Shown here: positions 45,850-56,822 of the stretch, in pieces | Layout of the letters: the number at the start of each line of letters is the position of its first letter | Position numbering within the stretch: the stretch's first letter is position 1 | Assembly: GCA_000171835.1 (NCBI GenBank) | Contig: ABHC01000003.1 | Location: forward strand, 124,001 to 188,000 | From: an alpha proteobacterium BAL199 | Lineage (GTDB): Bacteria; Pseudomonadota; Alphaproteobacteria; Thalassobaculales; Thalassobaculaceae | DNA length: 64,000 nucleotides | Direction: 5' to 3' | The notes under the pieces: model-generated | Seen by the model: the letters and a program-made list of their open reading frames with translations, nothing else | What the model was told of the DNA's origin: nothing | Database searches by the model: none | Made by a program: the position numbers and the translations under genes

Positions 45850-46836
45850 TAGCGCTCGCCGTCGGCGTTGTAGGCAGCTGGGACTGGCATATCCGAACCG
45901 ACCGGGTGTTCGCCGATGAGCGGTTCGCGCGGCTGTACAACGTTGATCCCGAGACCGCACGCACCGGCGCGCCGGTCGAGTTGTTTCTCAACAGCGTGCA
46001 CCCGGACGACTCGCAACGGCTCAACAAGGCAATCCAGAAAGCGCTGATGGACGGAGGAGACCTCGCCGAGGAGTACCGCCTGATCCAGGCCGACGGCACG
46101 GCGCGCTGGGTCCTGGCTCGCGGTCACTGCTTCCACGACGATCACAATCAGCCGCTGCGCTTTCCGGGAGCGGTCATCGACATCACCGAACGCAAGGAGG
46201 CCGAGGAGCACCGAAAGCTCCTGGTCAATGAGCTGAACCATCGGGTCAAGAACATGCTGGCGTCGGTCCAGGCGATCGCCAACCAGACCCTTCGCAACGG
46301 TGTCTCCATCGCCGAGGGTCGCGCGGTGTTCGGCGATCGCCTGATCGCCTTGTCCCGGGCGCAGGACGTGCTGATCGGCGAACTCGGCGCCGGCGCCGAG
46401 ATTGCCTCGGTCATCAAAACCGCCATCGAACCGCTGGCCGGTGACGCCGAACGGCTCCGGATCGACGGCCCCGGTGTGCAGCTGTCTCCACGGGCTGCGC
46501 TGTCACTGTCGATGGCCGTTCATGAATTGTGTACCAACGCCGCCAAGTACGGCGCGCTGTCGAAGCCGGAGGGCCATGTCGACGTCCGGTGGAGCCTCGA
46601 TATGGGTGAAGACGGTGAACGGCATCTGTCCCTCCGCTGGACCGAAACCGGTGGTCCAACCGTATCGCCGCCACAACGCAAGGGGTTTGGGTCGCGCCTG
46701 ATCGAACACGCCCTGGCGACGGAGTTGAATGGCGCCGTGTCGCTGGACTATGCCCGGGCCGGTCTGGTCTGCACGATCGAAGCGCCGTTGAAGGCCGTCA
46801 TCGGCGACCTGCCGCTGGACGGATAACCCGCACGAC

Positions 46837-47814
46837 CTACGTCCCGGCCCGTCCGTGCGGTGCCCCGTAGTCAACCTCCGGCCCCATCGGCACGATACCG
46901 GTAGGATTCACCGTACGGTGGCTCTCGTAGTAGTGACGCTTGATATGATCGAGGTTCACGGTTTCCGCGATACCAGGCGTCTGGTACAGGTCCCGAGTGT
47001 ACCCTAACAGGGCCGGATAGTCGGCAATCCGCCGGATGTTGCATTTGAAGTGCCCAGCATAGACCGGATCGAAACGGACCAGCGTGGTGAACAGCCGGAT
47101 GTCGGCCTCGGTCAACGCGTCGCCAACCAGATAGCGCTGCCCGGCCAGCCGGTCCTCCAGCCAATCGAGGCTGTCGAACAACGGGCCGATTGCCTCCTCG
47201 TAGGCTTCCTGACTGGTGGCGAAGCCGGCCTTGTAGACGCCGTTGTTGACGGTGTCGTAGACGCGGGCGTTCACCCGGTCGATCTCGTCGCGACAGGCGG
47301 CCGGGTAGTAGTCTCCGGCGGCGGCACCGACACCGTCGAACGCGTTGTTGAACATCCGGATGATCTCGGCCGACTCATTGGAGACGATGGTCCCGGTCTG
47401 GCGGTCCCACAGCACCGGCACGGTCACCCGGCCGGTGTAGCGGCGGTCGGCCGCCAGATAGACCTCGCGCAGCAGGCCGGCGGCATGGATCGGATCGGCC
47501 ACTACGCCGGGACCGGGCTCGAAGGTCCAGCCCTCGTCTCCCATGTGCCAATGCACCACCGACACCGGGATGGCGTTCTCAAGCCCCTTCAGCGCCCGCA
47601 GAATCAGCGTCCGATGCGCCCATGGACAGGCAAGCGAGACGTAGAGATGGTAGCGACCGGCCTCAGCCTTGAACCCGCCGGTGCCGCTCGGCCCAGGGGA
47701 GCCATCGGCGGTCACCCAGTCTCGGAACGCCGACTCTTTGCGCTGGAAGCGTCCGCCGGTCGCCGCCGTGTCGGGCCATTGATCGTGCCACTCACCGTCG
47801 ATCAGCAGTCCCAT
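46837..47814 (-). CDS. Glutathionyl-hydroquinone reductase (Xi-class GST)
   Basis: A 325-residue protein. The catalytic Cys63 is in LACPWAHRTLILR, and the downstream QTGTIVSNESAEIIRMFN and KCNIRRIADYPALLGYTRDLYQ are hallmarks of the YqjG/EcGHR family. It reduces glutathionyl-hydroquinones using a second glutathione. The start at 47814 has CAGGAG six bases upstream; the ATG at 47820 has no proper spacing. Convergent with the disrupted kinase. Confidence 0.92.
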   Translation of the reverse strand: MGLLIDGEWHDQWPDTAATGGRFQRKESAFRDWVTADGSPGPSGTGGFKAEAGRYHLYVSLACPWAHRTLILRALKGLENAIPVSVVHWHMGDEGWTFEPGPGVVADPIHAAGLLREVYLAADRRYTGRVTVPVLWDRQTGTIVSNESAEIIRMFNNAFDGVGAAAGDYYPAACRDEIDRVNARVYDTVNNGVYKAGFATSQEAYEEAIGPLFDSLDWLEDRLAGQRYLVGDALTEADIRLFTTLVRFDPVYAGHFKCNIRRIADYPALLGYTRDLYQTPGIAETVNLDHIKRHYYESHRTVNPTGIVPMGPEVDYGAPHGRAGT

Positions 47815-47917
47815 ACCCATCTCCTGCACTGTGAACCTTGGATGCCGCAGCGATCACATGGCGACCCTAACCGAAATTGCGAGGTTCAACGCCGGCTCGC
47901 GCCGATTGCCGTGGAAC

Positions 47918-47980
47918 CAACCGATCGCATTCGGCGTTTAACGGGATGGCGGTCGGGCCGGCTCGCTTGATGATCGGTTG
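47918..47980. promoter_or_regulatory. Inverted repeat upstream of the HigA-like gene
   Basis: CAACCGATC (47918-47926) and GATCGGTTG (47972-47980) are perfect 9-bp inverted repeats 45 bp apart in the divergent region between the GST-like gene and the HigA-like gene. They could be half-sites bound by the HigA-like protein; nothing proves this. Confidence 0.3.
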
Positions 47981-48006
47981 TTCGGCGGGCCGATAGGGAG
48001 GTGCTT

Positions 48007-48282
48007 ATGATCTGGAATTCATCGATCGACGATGAACGCAGGAACGTGACTGGCCATCCGGGCGAGGCGTTGGCCGACGAACTGGCGGCCCGCAATGTTT
48101 CGGTGGCGAGCCTGTCCCAGGCAACCAGGCTCACGATCAGCCAGCTGATCGACATCATCCACGGCTACAGGCCGATCAATACCGACACGGCGCTCCGCCT
48201 GGCCGGCTTTTTCGGATCATCGGCGCGCTTCTGGTTGGACCGACAAGCGGCGTATGATCGGACGGTCCGCCGGGACGTTTAG
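48007..48282 (+). CDS. HigA-like XRE antitoxin, orphan
   Basis: A 91-residue helix-turn-helix protein. HPGEALADELAARNVSVASLSQATRL and INTDTALRLAGFFGSSARFWLDRQAAYD match the HigA antitoxin family. A GGGAGG site precedes the ATG. HigB toxins normally lie directly upstream, but 47815-48006 holds no HigB-like reading frame and nothing downstream fits. It may be an antitoxin relic or a stand-alone repressor. Confidence 0.85.
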   Translation: MIWNSSIDDERRNVTGHPGEALADELAARNVSVASLSQATRLTISQLIDIIHGYRPINTDTALRLAGFFGSSARFWLDRQAAYDRTVRRDV

Positions 48283-48404
48283 GCGACACGGCCTGATCGG
48301 CCGCTGGCCTGAGTTGCCCAGTCGCGCTGATCGCTGCCGCCGTTCCCCTGCCCTTCTCCAGCCGCTAGCATGACGACCCGTCGGACGCCGGAAAGGTTTC
48401 GATC

Positions 48405-49607
48405 ATGCGGTTGTCGCGCGGCGCCGTTTCGCCGGTCCTGATCGCCACCACAGTGCAGCTGGTGGTGGCGCTGACCATGGCGTCAATCCAGGTTGCCGCC
48501 CCCACCATCGCCCACAGTCTCACGCTTGATGTGCACTGGATCGGACCGTTCGTCGCGCTGTGCTACGCCGTTGCCATGCCGGTGTCGCTGCTGGCCGGCG
48601 GTATCGTTCTGCGGCAGGGCGCGGTGCGCGGCGGGCAGATCTGCCTGATCTCGGCCGGTGCGGGCGCGCTGCTGTTCGCCACCGGATGGCTTCCGGCCAT
48701 GCTGCTGTCGGCGGTCGGATACGGCATCGCCGTCGGCCTGTCGGTGCCGGCTTGCAGCCAGCTAATTGCCCGCCACGCCGACAGCCGAGAGTTGCCGCTT
48801 GCAATGTCGCTGGGTCAGTCCGGCATGACGCTGGGCCGGCTCGTCACCGGCCTTGCCGTTCCCGGGCTGGTTCTGCTGACCGGCTGGTCGGGGACCCTGA
48901 TTGCCTGGGCGTTGCTCGCGGCAGCGATTGCGCTGCTGCTGGAGCGCTGGCGCCCGGAACTGGACCCGCGATCACCGCGTTTCCACAAAGTCGCGCGCCG
49001 TAGCCTGGTGGAACCACTGGCGATGATCCGGGACAATCCGGACCTGCGGCGGCTGACCTTTGCAGCCATCGTGTTCGCCAGCGCCCAGCTGTCGCTGGTG
49101 GTTTATCTCGTCGCTTACATGCACGACGTTGCCGGGTTGTCGCTGATCGTCGCGGGGTTCGGATTCGCATTGGCCCAGAGCGCTGGGATTGCCAACCGCT
49201 TCCTGCTCGGCGGTATCGCAACCGCGAGCGGCCGGCCGCGCCTTCTGCTGAGCGGTCTTGGCTTCGCCATGGCCGCCGCTTTGACCGGTGCCGCAGCGCT
49301 GTCGCCGGGCTGGCCGACCGCGCTGGTGTTGCTGGGGGCCGCCGTACTCGGCAGTGTCGCCATGAGTTGGAACGGCCTGCTGTTCGCCGAGGTCATACGG
49401 GCGGCCGGGGTCAGGCATGCCGCCACGGCGACCGGAGCGGTTTCGTTCGTGACCTTCATCGGCCTGGCGACCGGCCCCGCACTGTTCGGTGGTCTGCTGG
49501 CGCTCGGCTTCAGCTACGCCCACGGTTTCCTGGCGTTCGCGGCGGCGGTCGCGGTCGCCGGTGCCGTCGTCATGCCAAAACTCCGAGTGGCACCCGAAGC
49601 GACCTGA
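48405..49607 (+). CDS. Major facilitator superfamily transporter
   Basis: A 400-residue protein with twelve likely transmembrane helices, ATTVQLVVALTMASIQVAAP at the start and a regular two-fold pattern of hydrophobic segments. It resembles the CynX/NimT-type or drug-efflux MFS branches, without a decisive substrate motif. The CBS-domain gene begins 14 bp after its stop, so the two share a transcript. Confidence 0.86.
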   Translation: MRLSRGAVSPVLIATTVQLVVALTMASIQVAAPTIAHSLTLDVHWIGPFVALCYAVAMPVSLLAGGIVLRQGAVRGGQICLISAGAGALLFATGWLPAMLLSAVGYGIAVGLSVPACSQLIARHADSRELPLAMSLGQSGMTLGRLVTGLAVPGLVLLTGWSGTLIAWALLAAAIALLLERWRPELDPRSPRFHKVARRSLVEPLAMIRDNPDLRRLTFAAIVFASAQLSLVVYLVAYMHDVAGLSLIVAGFGFALAQSAGIANRFLLGGIATASGRPRLLLSGLGFAMAAALTGAAALSPGWPTALVLLGAAVLGSVAMSWNGLLFAEVIRAAGVRHAATATGAVSFVTFIGLATGPALFGGLLALGFSYAHGFLAFAAAVAVAGAVVMPKLRVAPEAT

Positions 49608-49621
49608 ACTGGGAGCGATCC

Positions 49622-50050
49622 ATGACCCTGACCATCATCCCCGACGCGATCCGTGCACAGACTCTGGTGACGGTCACGCCCTCGGACAGCGTGCGTGCCA
49701 CGGTGCGGTTGATGACCGAGCGGCGCATCGGTGCGGTGCCCGTGGTCGGGCCCGACGGAGCCCTGGTCGGCATCTTCACCGAACGCGACGTGATGTGCCG
49801 GGTCGTCGACCGCGACCTTGACCCCGCAACGACCCCCGTTGGTCAGGTCATGACCGCCTCGCCGAAGACGGCCACCCCCGACTGGCCGATCTTGAAGGCG
49901 CTGGAGCACATGGCAGACGGCGGCTACCGCCACCTGCCGGTGGTCGACAATGGGAAACTGCTGGCGATCGTATCGATCCGCGACCTCTACGCCGCCGTCA
50001 CCGGCAAGCTGGAGGACGACATCCTGGCCCTATCGAGCGGCATGCTGTGA
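49622..50050 (+). CDS. Two-CBS-domain protein
   Basis: A 142-residue protein consisting of paired CBS motifs: SVRATVRLMTERRIGAVPVV with DGALVGIFTERDV, and ILKALEHMADGGYRHLPVV with GKLLAIVSIRDLYAAV. CBS pairs bind adenosyl ligands such as AMP, ATP or SAM and regulate partner proteins. A GGGAGC-type site precedes ATG 49622. It is coupled with the MFS gene, but what it regulates is unknown. Confidence 0.9.
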   Translation: MTLTIIPDAIRAQTLVTVTPSDSVRATVRLMTERRIGAVPVVGPDGALVGIFTERDVMCRVVDRDLDPATTPVGQVMTASPKTATPDWPILKALEHMADGGYRHLPVVDNGKLLAIVSIRDLYAAVTGKLEDDILALSSGML

Positions 50051-50066
50051 CGCCGACCGGCCAGCG

Positions 50067-50792
50067 CTAAACCAGATTCACTTTACCGGTGGCGATGTCA
50101 TACACGCCGCCGACCACCTTCACCTTCCCGGCGGCGACAAGCTCCGAGACGATCGGCTTGGCAGCCTGAAGCTGAGCGACGTTGTAGCGAACGTTTTCGA
50201 TTGTCGCTGCCGCAAGCAGATCTGCCGGCTTCTGGGCGATGGCCGCCTTGACCCCCGGCCGCAAGGCATCGACCAGTCCCGGCAGGTGCCCTGGCAATGT
50301 CACGCCCTCCTGGACCACCTTGATGGTGGCCGAGACGGCACCACAGCCAGAATGCCCTAGTACCATGATCAGCGGGACGCCCAGGAACTTGACCCCGTAT
50401 TCCAGACTGGCGAGACCGTCGTCGTTGACGAAGTTGCCGGCGACGCGCGTGACGAACAACTCGCCTGGCGCCTGGTCGAACATCAGTTCCGGTGCCGCAC
50501 GCGAGTCGGCGCAACCGACGATCGCCGCGATCGGGAACTGAGCCTCCGCCCGTGCCATCCGCCCGGCGGAGAAGTCCTTGTTGGCCGGGGTGTTGCCGGC
50601 ATACCGCGCGTTGCCTTCCATGATGCGCGCCAAGGCCGCATCCGGAGTGATCGCGTTCGGCGCAGCCTGTGCGAGCGCCGGAAACGCCGACAGCGGCCCC
50701 GACAAAGCAGCACCTGCCAGCGCCAGACCGGCGGCCCCCAACAGGCCCCGTCGGGACAAATTAATTCGGTTTACATCACAAATACGACACAT
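50067..50792 (-). CDS. Beta-class carbonic anhydrase, Tat-exported
   Basis: A 241-residue carbonic anhydrase. Zinc ligands are in VGCADSRAAPELMFD and LGHSGCGAVSA. The N-terminus NLSRRGLLGAAGLALAGAALSG is a twin-arginine signal, so the enzyme should be folded in the cytoplasm and exported to the periplasm. The start at 50792 follows CGGAGGAGG. It interconverts CO2 and bicarbonate. It sits next to the urease operon on the same strand but 215 bp away, so independent transcription is likely. Confidence 0.92.
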   Translation of the reverse strand: MCRICDVNRINLSRRGLLGAAGLALAGAALSGPLSAFPALAQAAPNAITPDAALARIMEGNARYAGNTPANKDFSAGRMARAEAQFPIAAIVGCADSRAAPELMFDQAPGELFVTRVAGNFVNDDGLASLEYGVKFLGVPLIMVLGHSGCGAVSATIKVVQEGVTLPGHLPGLVDALRPGVKAAIAQKPADLLAAATIENVRYNVAQLQAAKPIVSELVAAGKVKVVGGVYDIATGKVNLV

Positions 50793-51007
50793 ATTTACCT
50801 CCTCCGATCGAAGCATATACAGTCGACAACCGAAACCTTATGTGAGCTTCGATTAATCGAGGCGCTTGCATTTCCACCAACAGTTCTCGTGAATAGTGTG
50901 CGTCAGTTTTATTCTTGTCAAATTCCGGCGTAGTGATGCCAAAGTCCATTATCGCTTTCCTGATTCAAAAACTCGGGCGGCACTCGTCCAAGTTATCTCC
51001 CGAGACT

Positions 51008-51643
51008 TCAGTGGGAGTGAACGCCGCCGTTCTTACGGATGAAGCCGGCGATCTCGGCCACGCCCTTGCCGATCTTCAGATTGGTGAAGATGTACGGCCG
51101 GTCGCCGCGCATCCGCTTGGTGTCGACCTCCATGACGCCCAGATCGGCGCCGACCAACGGCGCCAGATCGATCTTGTTGATCACCAGCAGGTCGGAGCGG
51201 GTGATGCCGGGCCCGCCCTTGCGCGGGATCTTCTCGCCAGCCGCCACGTCGATTACGTAGATGGTCAGGTCGGCCAGTTCCGGGCTGAAGGTCGCCGCCA
51301 GATTGTCGCCGCCGCTCTCGATGAAACAGATCTCGGCGGTCGGGAACAGCGCCTGCATCTGGGCGACCGCCGCCAGGTTGATCGAAGCATCCTCGCGGAT
51401 CGCGGTATGCGGGCAGCCGCCGGTCTCGACCCCCATGATCCGTTCCTCGGGCAGCGCGCCGGCGCGCACCAGGATGCGGCGATCCTCGTCGGTGTAGATG
51501 TCGTTGGTCACCACCACCAACTCGTTCTCGCCGCGCATGTGCTTGCACAAAGCCTCGACCAGCGCGGTCTTGCCGGATCCGACCGGCCCGCCGATCCCGA
51601 CCCGCAGCGGCCCGGTTGCGACCATCTCCAACGCTTCGCTCAT
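51008..51643 (-). CDS. ureG: Urease accessory GTPase UreG
   Basis: A 211-residue SIMIBI GTPase. The P-loop is GGPVGSGKT (residues 18-26), with [19 protein letters not shown] (the nickel-binding Cys-Pro-His) and VINKIDLAP as the guanine-specificity motif. It supplies GTP hydrolysis for nickel insertion into urease. The gene is last in the operon, 12 bp after the ureF stop. Confidence 0.97.
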   Translation of the reverse strand: MSEALEMVATGPLRVGIGGPVGSGKTALVEALCKHMRGENELVVVTNDIYTDEDRRILVRAGALPEERIMGVETGGCPHTAIREDASINLAAVAQMQALFPTAEICFIESGGDNLAATFSPELADLTIYVIDVAAGEKIPRKGGPGITRSDLLVINKIDLAPLVGADLGVMEVDTKRMRGDRPYIFTNLKIGKGVAEIAGFIRKNGGVHSH

Positions 51644-51655
51644 CTCGTCTGCCTC

Positions 51656-52357
51656 TCAGGACCGGAACAATCGGGTGTGCTGTGTCTCGTGGCGCATCGA
51701 GCACCAGTCGAGCATCGGGGTGGCCGCTCCCAGGTCGTCCGGATCGGCTGCTTCGGCAGTTGCCGCCACGCCCAGGATGACCGGCTCCAGCGCCGCCGTC
51801 ACCCGCTGGCCGTCGGTCTGGCCGATCACCGACAACCGGATCGCCGCCGAGACCTGATTGGCGGCCACCGCGTGCAGGAACAGCAGCAGGGTCGGCCCCA
51901 GCCCAACGCCGCGCGCCGCCGAGGCGGCACCGACAGCCACGGGCAACGCTGGCTCAATTCCGACCTCAGCCAGATCCGCTACGATCGCGTCCAGCCGGTC
52001 GCTCGGCCACGCGGCCCGTACGGTGCGCAGATAGGCCGTTCCCTGCACCACCGTCTCCTGCGCCAGTTCGGCCGTGCCCTTCAGAGCGGCGGCCAGTTCC
52101 GCCGTCTCGATCACGCCCGGCCGATCGCCCGTCGCCACCGCCCGCCAAGTTCGGGCGACCAGCACCGCGTCCTGGCTCGGCGGCCCGGTCTCGACCACCG
52201 TGCGCAGCCACGCCTCCAGTCCGGCGCGGCCGACCACCCGGCCGTCCTCGACCGCCCACTCCAGTCCCGTCGAGTAGGCGAAGGCGCCGACCGGGAAGGA
52301 CGGCGACAGCCACGCTGCCAACCTCAGCAGGGCCGCCGGATCAGTGGTGGTGGTCAT
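51656..52357 (-). CDS. ureF: Urease accessory protein UreF
   Basis: A 233-residue UreF. WLSPSFPVGAFAYSTGLEWAV is the signature N-terminal block, and QGTAYLRTVRAAW continues the all-helical fold. It couples UreG to apo-urease-UreD. The start at 52357 overlaps the 3' end of ureE by 17 bp; an ATG at 52366 is possible. Confidence 0.94.
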   Translation of the reverse strand: MTTTTDPAALLRLAAWLSPSFPVGAFAYSTGLEWAVEDGRVVGRAGLEAWLRTVVETGPPSQDAVLVARTWRAVATGDRPGVIETAELAAALKGTAELAQETVVQGTAYLRTVRAAWPSDRLDAIVADLAEVGIEPALPVAVGAASAARGVGLGPTLLLFLHAVAANQVSAAIRLSVIGQTDGQRVTAALEPVILGVAATAEAADPDDLGAATPMLDWCSMRHETQHTRLFRS

Positions 52358-52868
52358 GGCCGCCATCGAAGCCGTGGTGATGGTGATGGATCTTGCCGCC
52401 GTGCGCCGACTCATGGGCGTGATGCGGGCCGGCATGGCCGCCATAGGCCCCGCCCTCCGGCTGGAACGCCCGTGTCACCCGAGTCAGGGTGGCGCCCAGC
52501 CCCTCCAGCATGGCCTCGATCACGTGATCGGGTCGGATGCGCAGTACACCGTCCGCGATCTCGGTCGGCAGATGCCGGTTGCCCAGATGCCAGCCCAATC
52601 GGACCAACGCGTACGGGTCGGGCGCCCGGACCTCGACGAGCGGTTCCGGCTTGGCCTTGACCGCCAGCCAGCCGCCCTCCTCAAGCCGCAGACCGTCACC
52701 CTCGGCCATGGCAACGGCCTTCGGAAGGTCGAGCAGCACCTCGCGGCCGCTGTCGCAGTGCAGCACCATGCGTCGCCGGAACCGGGCGTCGTAGTCCAGG
52801 GTAGCCGCATCGATCGCCTCGGCCACCGGCCAACCACCGGCCGCGATATGTTCGATTGCTCGCCTCAT
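52341..52868 (-). CDS. ureE: Urease nickel metallochaperone UreE
   Basis: A 175-residue UreE. The two-domain core includes RMVLHCDSGREVLLDLP and LGWHLGNRHLPTEI, with RPDHVIEAML carrying the His of the interdomain metal site. The C-terminus is rich in His (HHAHESAHGGKIHHHHHGF and HDHHH), which stores nickel. It delivers Ni2+ to UreG. Confidence 0.95.
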   Translation of the reverse strand: MRRAIEHIAAGGWPVAEAIDAATLDYDARFRRRMVLHCDSGREVLLDLPKAVAMAEGDGLRLEEGGWLAVKAKPEPLVEVRAPDPYALVRLGWHLGNRHLPTEIADGVLRIRPDHVIEAMLEGLGATLTRVTRAFQPEGGAYGGHAGPHHAHESAHGGKIHHHHHGFDGGHDHHH

Positions 52869-52875
52869 CGCTCCC

Positions 52876-54921
<2,046 letters not shown>

Positions 54922-54932
54922 CGCACCCTCCC

Positions 54933-55235
54933 TCAACGGATCGGTTCGTGAACGGTGACGAGCTTGGTGCCGTCCGGGAACGTCGCCTCGACCTGCACGT
55001 CGTGCAGCATCTCGGCGATACCCTCCATCACCTGATCGCGCGAGACCACTTGGGCCCCAGCCTCCATCAGGTCGGCGACCGAGCGTCCGTCGCGCGCGCC
55101 TTCGACCACCGTGTCGGTGATCAGCGCGATCGCTTCCGGGTAGTTCAGCTTCACGCCGCGCTCCAGGCGCCGGCGCGCCACGATCGCCGCCATGGCGATC
55201 AGCAGCTTGTCCTTCTCGCGCGGGGTGAGTTGCAC
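54933..55235 (-). CDS. ureA: Urease gamma subunit
   Basis: A 100-residue subunit starting at a GTG ([20 protein letters not shown] when translated from Met) with GAGGAGGGGG upstream. [22 protein letters not shown] and [23 protein letters not shown] are family signatures. It completes the urease heterotrimer with the UreBC fusion. The longer upstream frame is not UreA-like. Confidence 0.95.
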   Translation of the reverse strand: MQLTPREKDKLLIAMAAIVARRRLERGVKLNYPEAIALITDTVVEGARDGRSVADLMEAGAQVVSRDQVMEGIAEMLHDVQVEATFPDGTKLVTVHEPIR

Positions 55236-55322
55236 CGCCCCCTCCTCATCCTGCTCACGAGGGGTAAGCGTGGCGCCCATCGAGCCCGGCGTCGAGCCTT
55301 TCTTGCAGTGCACAAATCGGCG

Positions 55323-56168
55323 TCAGATTGCCCAAATCGTGGGCATGCGCGGCGGCCTGCCGAGGTGAGCCGATCGCAGCGCCGTCCACACCGATCCGAC
55401 CAGCAAACGCGCGCGCGCCGGATCGGCCGCCAGGACGCGGATCAGCAGCAGATCGGGATCGAGCGCCGTGGCTCCGGCGCGCAGATCGCCGTCGGCTTCC
55501 AGCAGGGGACGCAGCGGCTCAATCGCCTTTCCTGCCCCAGGCGCGGCGAACAGCAACGTGGACAACGACCGGGCGCCGCCGAAACCGGCGCCAGCGTCCA
55601 ACGAGTCGAGCACCTCGCCGTCGAGCGCCAGATCGTCGGCCCACCGCAGGCGACCGTCTCGTCGGAACCGGATCCGGTCGCGCAGCGCGCCGCTGGCGAA
55701 CACCTCGCCATGCGCCAATCGGCCGAAGACCAGGGTCTCGCCGAACAGCAGTCGTCCGGTCGCGGCAACATCCAGCGTCGTCGTCCGGTGGAGTCGGGAG
55801 CCGTCGAACAGGATCGTCCCGGCCGACAGCCACTCCAGGGTCGCGTCCTCGGCCACCGACAGGTCGATGACCATCGATGCCGTCGCTCCGTCGGAGCGGT
55901 AGATCTTCTCGGCAGCCTGGGTGGTGGCCAGCAGGCTCTCCCCGGCGCCGACCGACAGGTCGACCGCCAGCCGGTCACCGCCGACCACGCCACCTGCGAC
56001 ATTGCCGACCACGACCGTTCGCGGCTCGCCCAATTCGGGGTACGGCCGGAACAGACGCATCGGCGGGGTCTGGCGCAGACCGTCGATCCGCCCGTCGGCC
56101 ACCCTGAAACGCAGCGCGCCGTCATAGCGCTCAAGACCAAGGCCGGAAGTAGCTGCTGCAACACTCAC
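55323..56168 (-). CDS. ureD: Urease accessory protein UreD
   Basis: A 281-residue UreD, first of the operon. PPMRLFRPYPELGEPRTVVVGNVAGGVVGGDRLAV contains the family signature (quoted in part), with TTQAAEKIYRSDG and WLSAGTILFDGSRL downstream. It scaffolds nickel insertion. A GTG start at 56168 is assumed from homology; several in-frame starts exist and the true one is uncertain. Confidence 0.9.
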   Translation of the reverse strand: MSVAAATSGLGLERYDGALRFRVADGRIDGLRQTPPMRLFRPYPELGEPRTVVVGNVAGGVVGGDRLAVDLSVGAGESLLATTQAAEKIYRSDGATASMVIDLSVAEDATLEWLSAGTILFDGSRLHRTTTLDVAATGRLLFGETLVFGRLAHGEVFASGALRDRIRFRRDGRLRWADDLALDGEVLDSLDAGAGFGGARSLSTLLFAAPGAGKAIEPLRPLLEADGDLRAGATALDPDLLLIRVLAADPARARLLVGSVWTALRSAHLGRPPRMPTIWAI

Positions 56169-56340
56169 ACGGCGTCCCTTCGAGTGTGTGACGTCGGGCC
56201 GAAGCGGACGCGAGAACCAGGATCGCACCGTCGCGCGGCAGTGCTGCCACGGTCAAGCGCACCGATCGCCTCACAGGGTGTTGTCTTTTCGAGAGCGCCC
56301 GGTGCCGGTAGGTATTGTTACTCCCCCAAGGAGGCTCATC

Positions 56341-56817
56341 ATGCGCGCGTTCGCCATCTGTCTCGTCGCCGTCCTGCTGGTCGTCGCCCGACCGTCGGAC
56401 GCCGAGAACCCGACGCCGTACTCCAGCACTGTCACGATCGATACCGGCAAGCCGTTCGAGCCGTTCGTCGACGCGTTCGCCAAGGCAATCACCGGCAACG
56501 GCTTCAACGTCGTCGGCATCGCCTGTGCCAACTGCGCCATCAAGGGCGTGTTCGGCGAGACCGTGCCGGGCAACCGGGTGTTCCTGTTCTTCAAGCCGGC
56601 CTATGCGCGACGCATGCTGGCCGCCTCGGTCGCCGCCGGCATTGAGGCGCCGATCCGGGTGTACGCCACCGAGGCACCGGACGGCACGGCGCGCGTCACC
56701 TACCGCCTGCCAAGTGCTGTGTTCGGCGCCTACGAGGTCCCGGACCTGACCGCCATGGGACGCGAGCTCGACGACCATGTCGCCCGCATCGTCGCCGACG
56801 CGACTGCGGGGTCCTGA
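56341..56817 (+). CDS. Secreted DUF302 protein
   Basis: A 158-residue protein with a signal peptide (MRAFAICLVAVLLVVARPSDA). The body resembles DUF302 (FVDAFAKAITGNGFNVVGI and FLFFKPAYARRMLAA), which often accompanies YeeE/YedE and sulfur-metabolism genes. An AAGGAGG site precedes the start. It lies 5 bp before the transporter chimera, so they form one transcript. Confidence 0.8.
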   Translation: MRAFAICLVAVLLVVARPSDAENPTPYSSTVTIDTGKPFEPFVDAFAKAITGNGFNVVGIACANCAIKGVFGETVPGNRVFLFFKPAYARRMLAASVAAGIEAPIRVYATEAPDGTARVTYRLPSAVFGAYEVPDLTAMGRELDDHVARIVADATAGS

Positions 56818-56822
56818 CCGCA

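Larger units (their letters stand above)
44574..46826 (+). pseudogene. HWE-family PAS histidine kinase, interrupted by an IS630-family element
   Basis: Codons 44574-45098 and 45852-46826 join to one 499-residue frame once the insertion and one TA are removed. The join reads through as ERLQLALAVGVVG. The protein has an N-terminal PAS-like domain (PMFIFWGPELIQFYNDAYRQTMG-type), a second PAS domain (GSWDWHIRTDRVFADERF) and an HWE kinase core. The H-box is NELNHRVKNMLASVQ, and the W-x-E motif is RWTETGG. HWE kinases act in alphaproteobacterial light and stress signalling. As sequenced the gene cannot give a full kinase. A C-terminal fragment might still be made if transcribed from the element. 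Confidence 0.93.

Noticed and set aside
47815-48006. HigB toxin upstream of the HigA-like gene
   Set aside because: No frame with a RelE/HigB-type pattern exists in either strand of this gap.
50915-52660. Long plus-strand frame opposite ureG and ureF
   Set aside because: The minus strand encodes unmistakable urease accessory proteins; the plus frame is low-complexity Arg/Gln/His.
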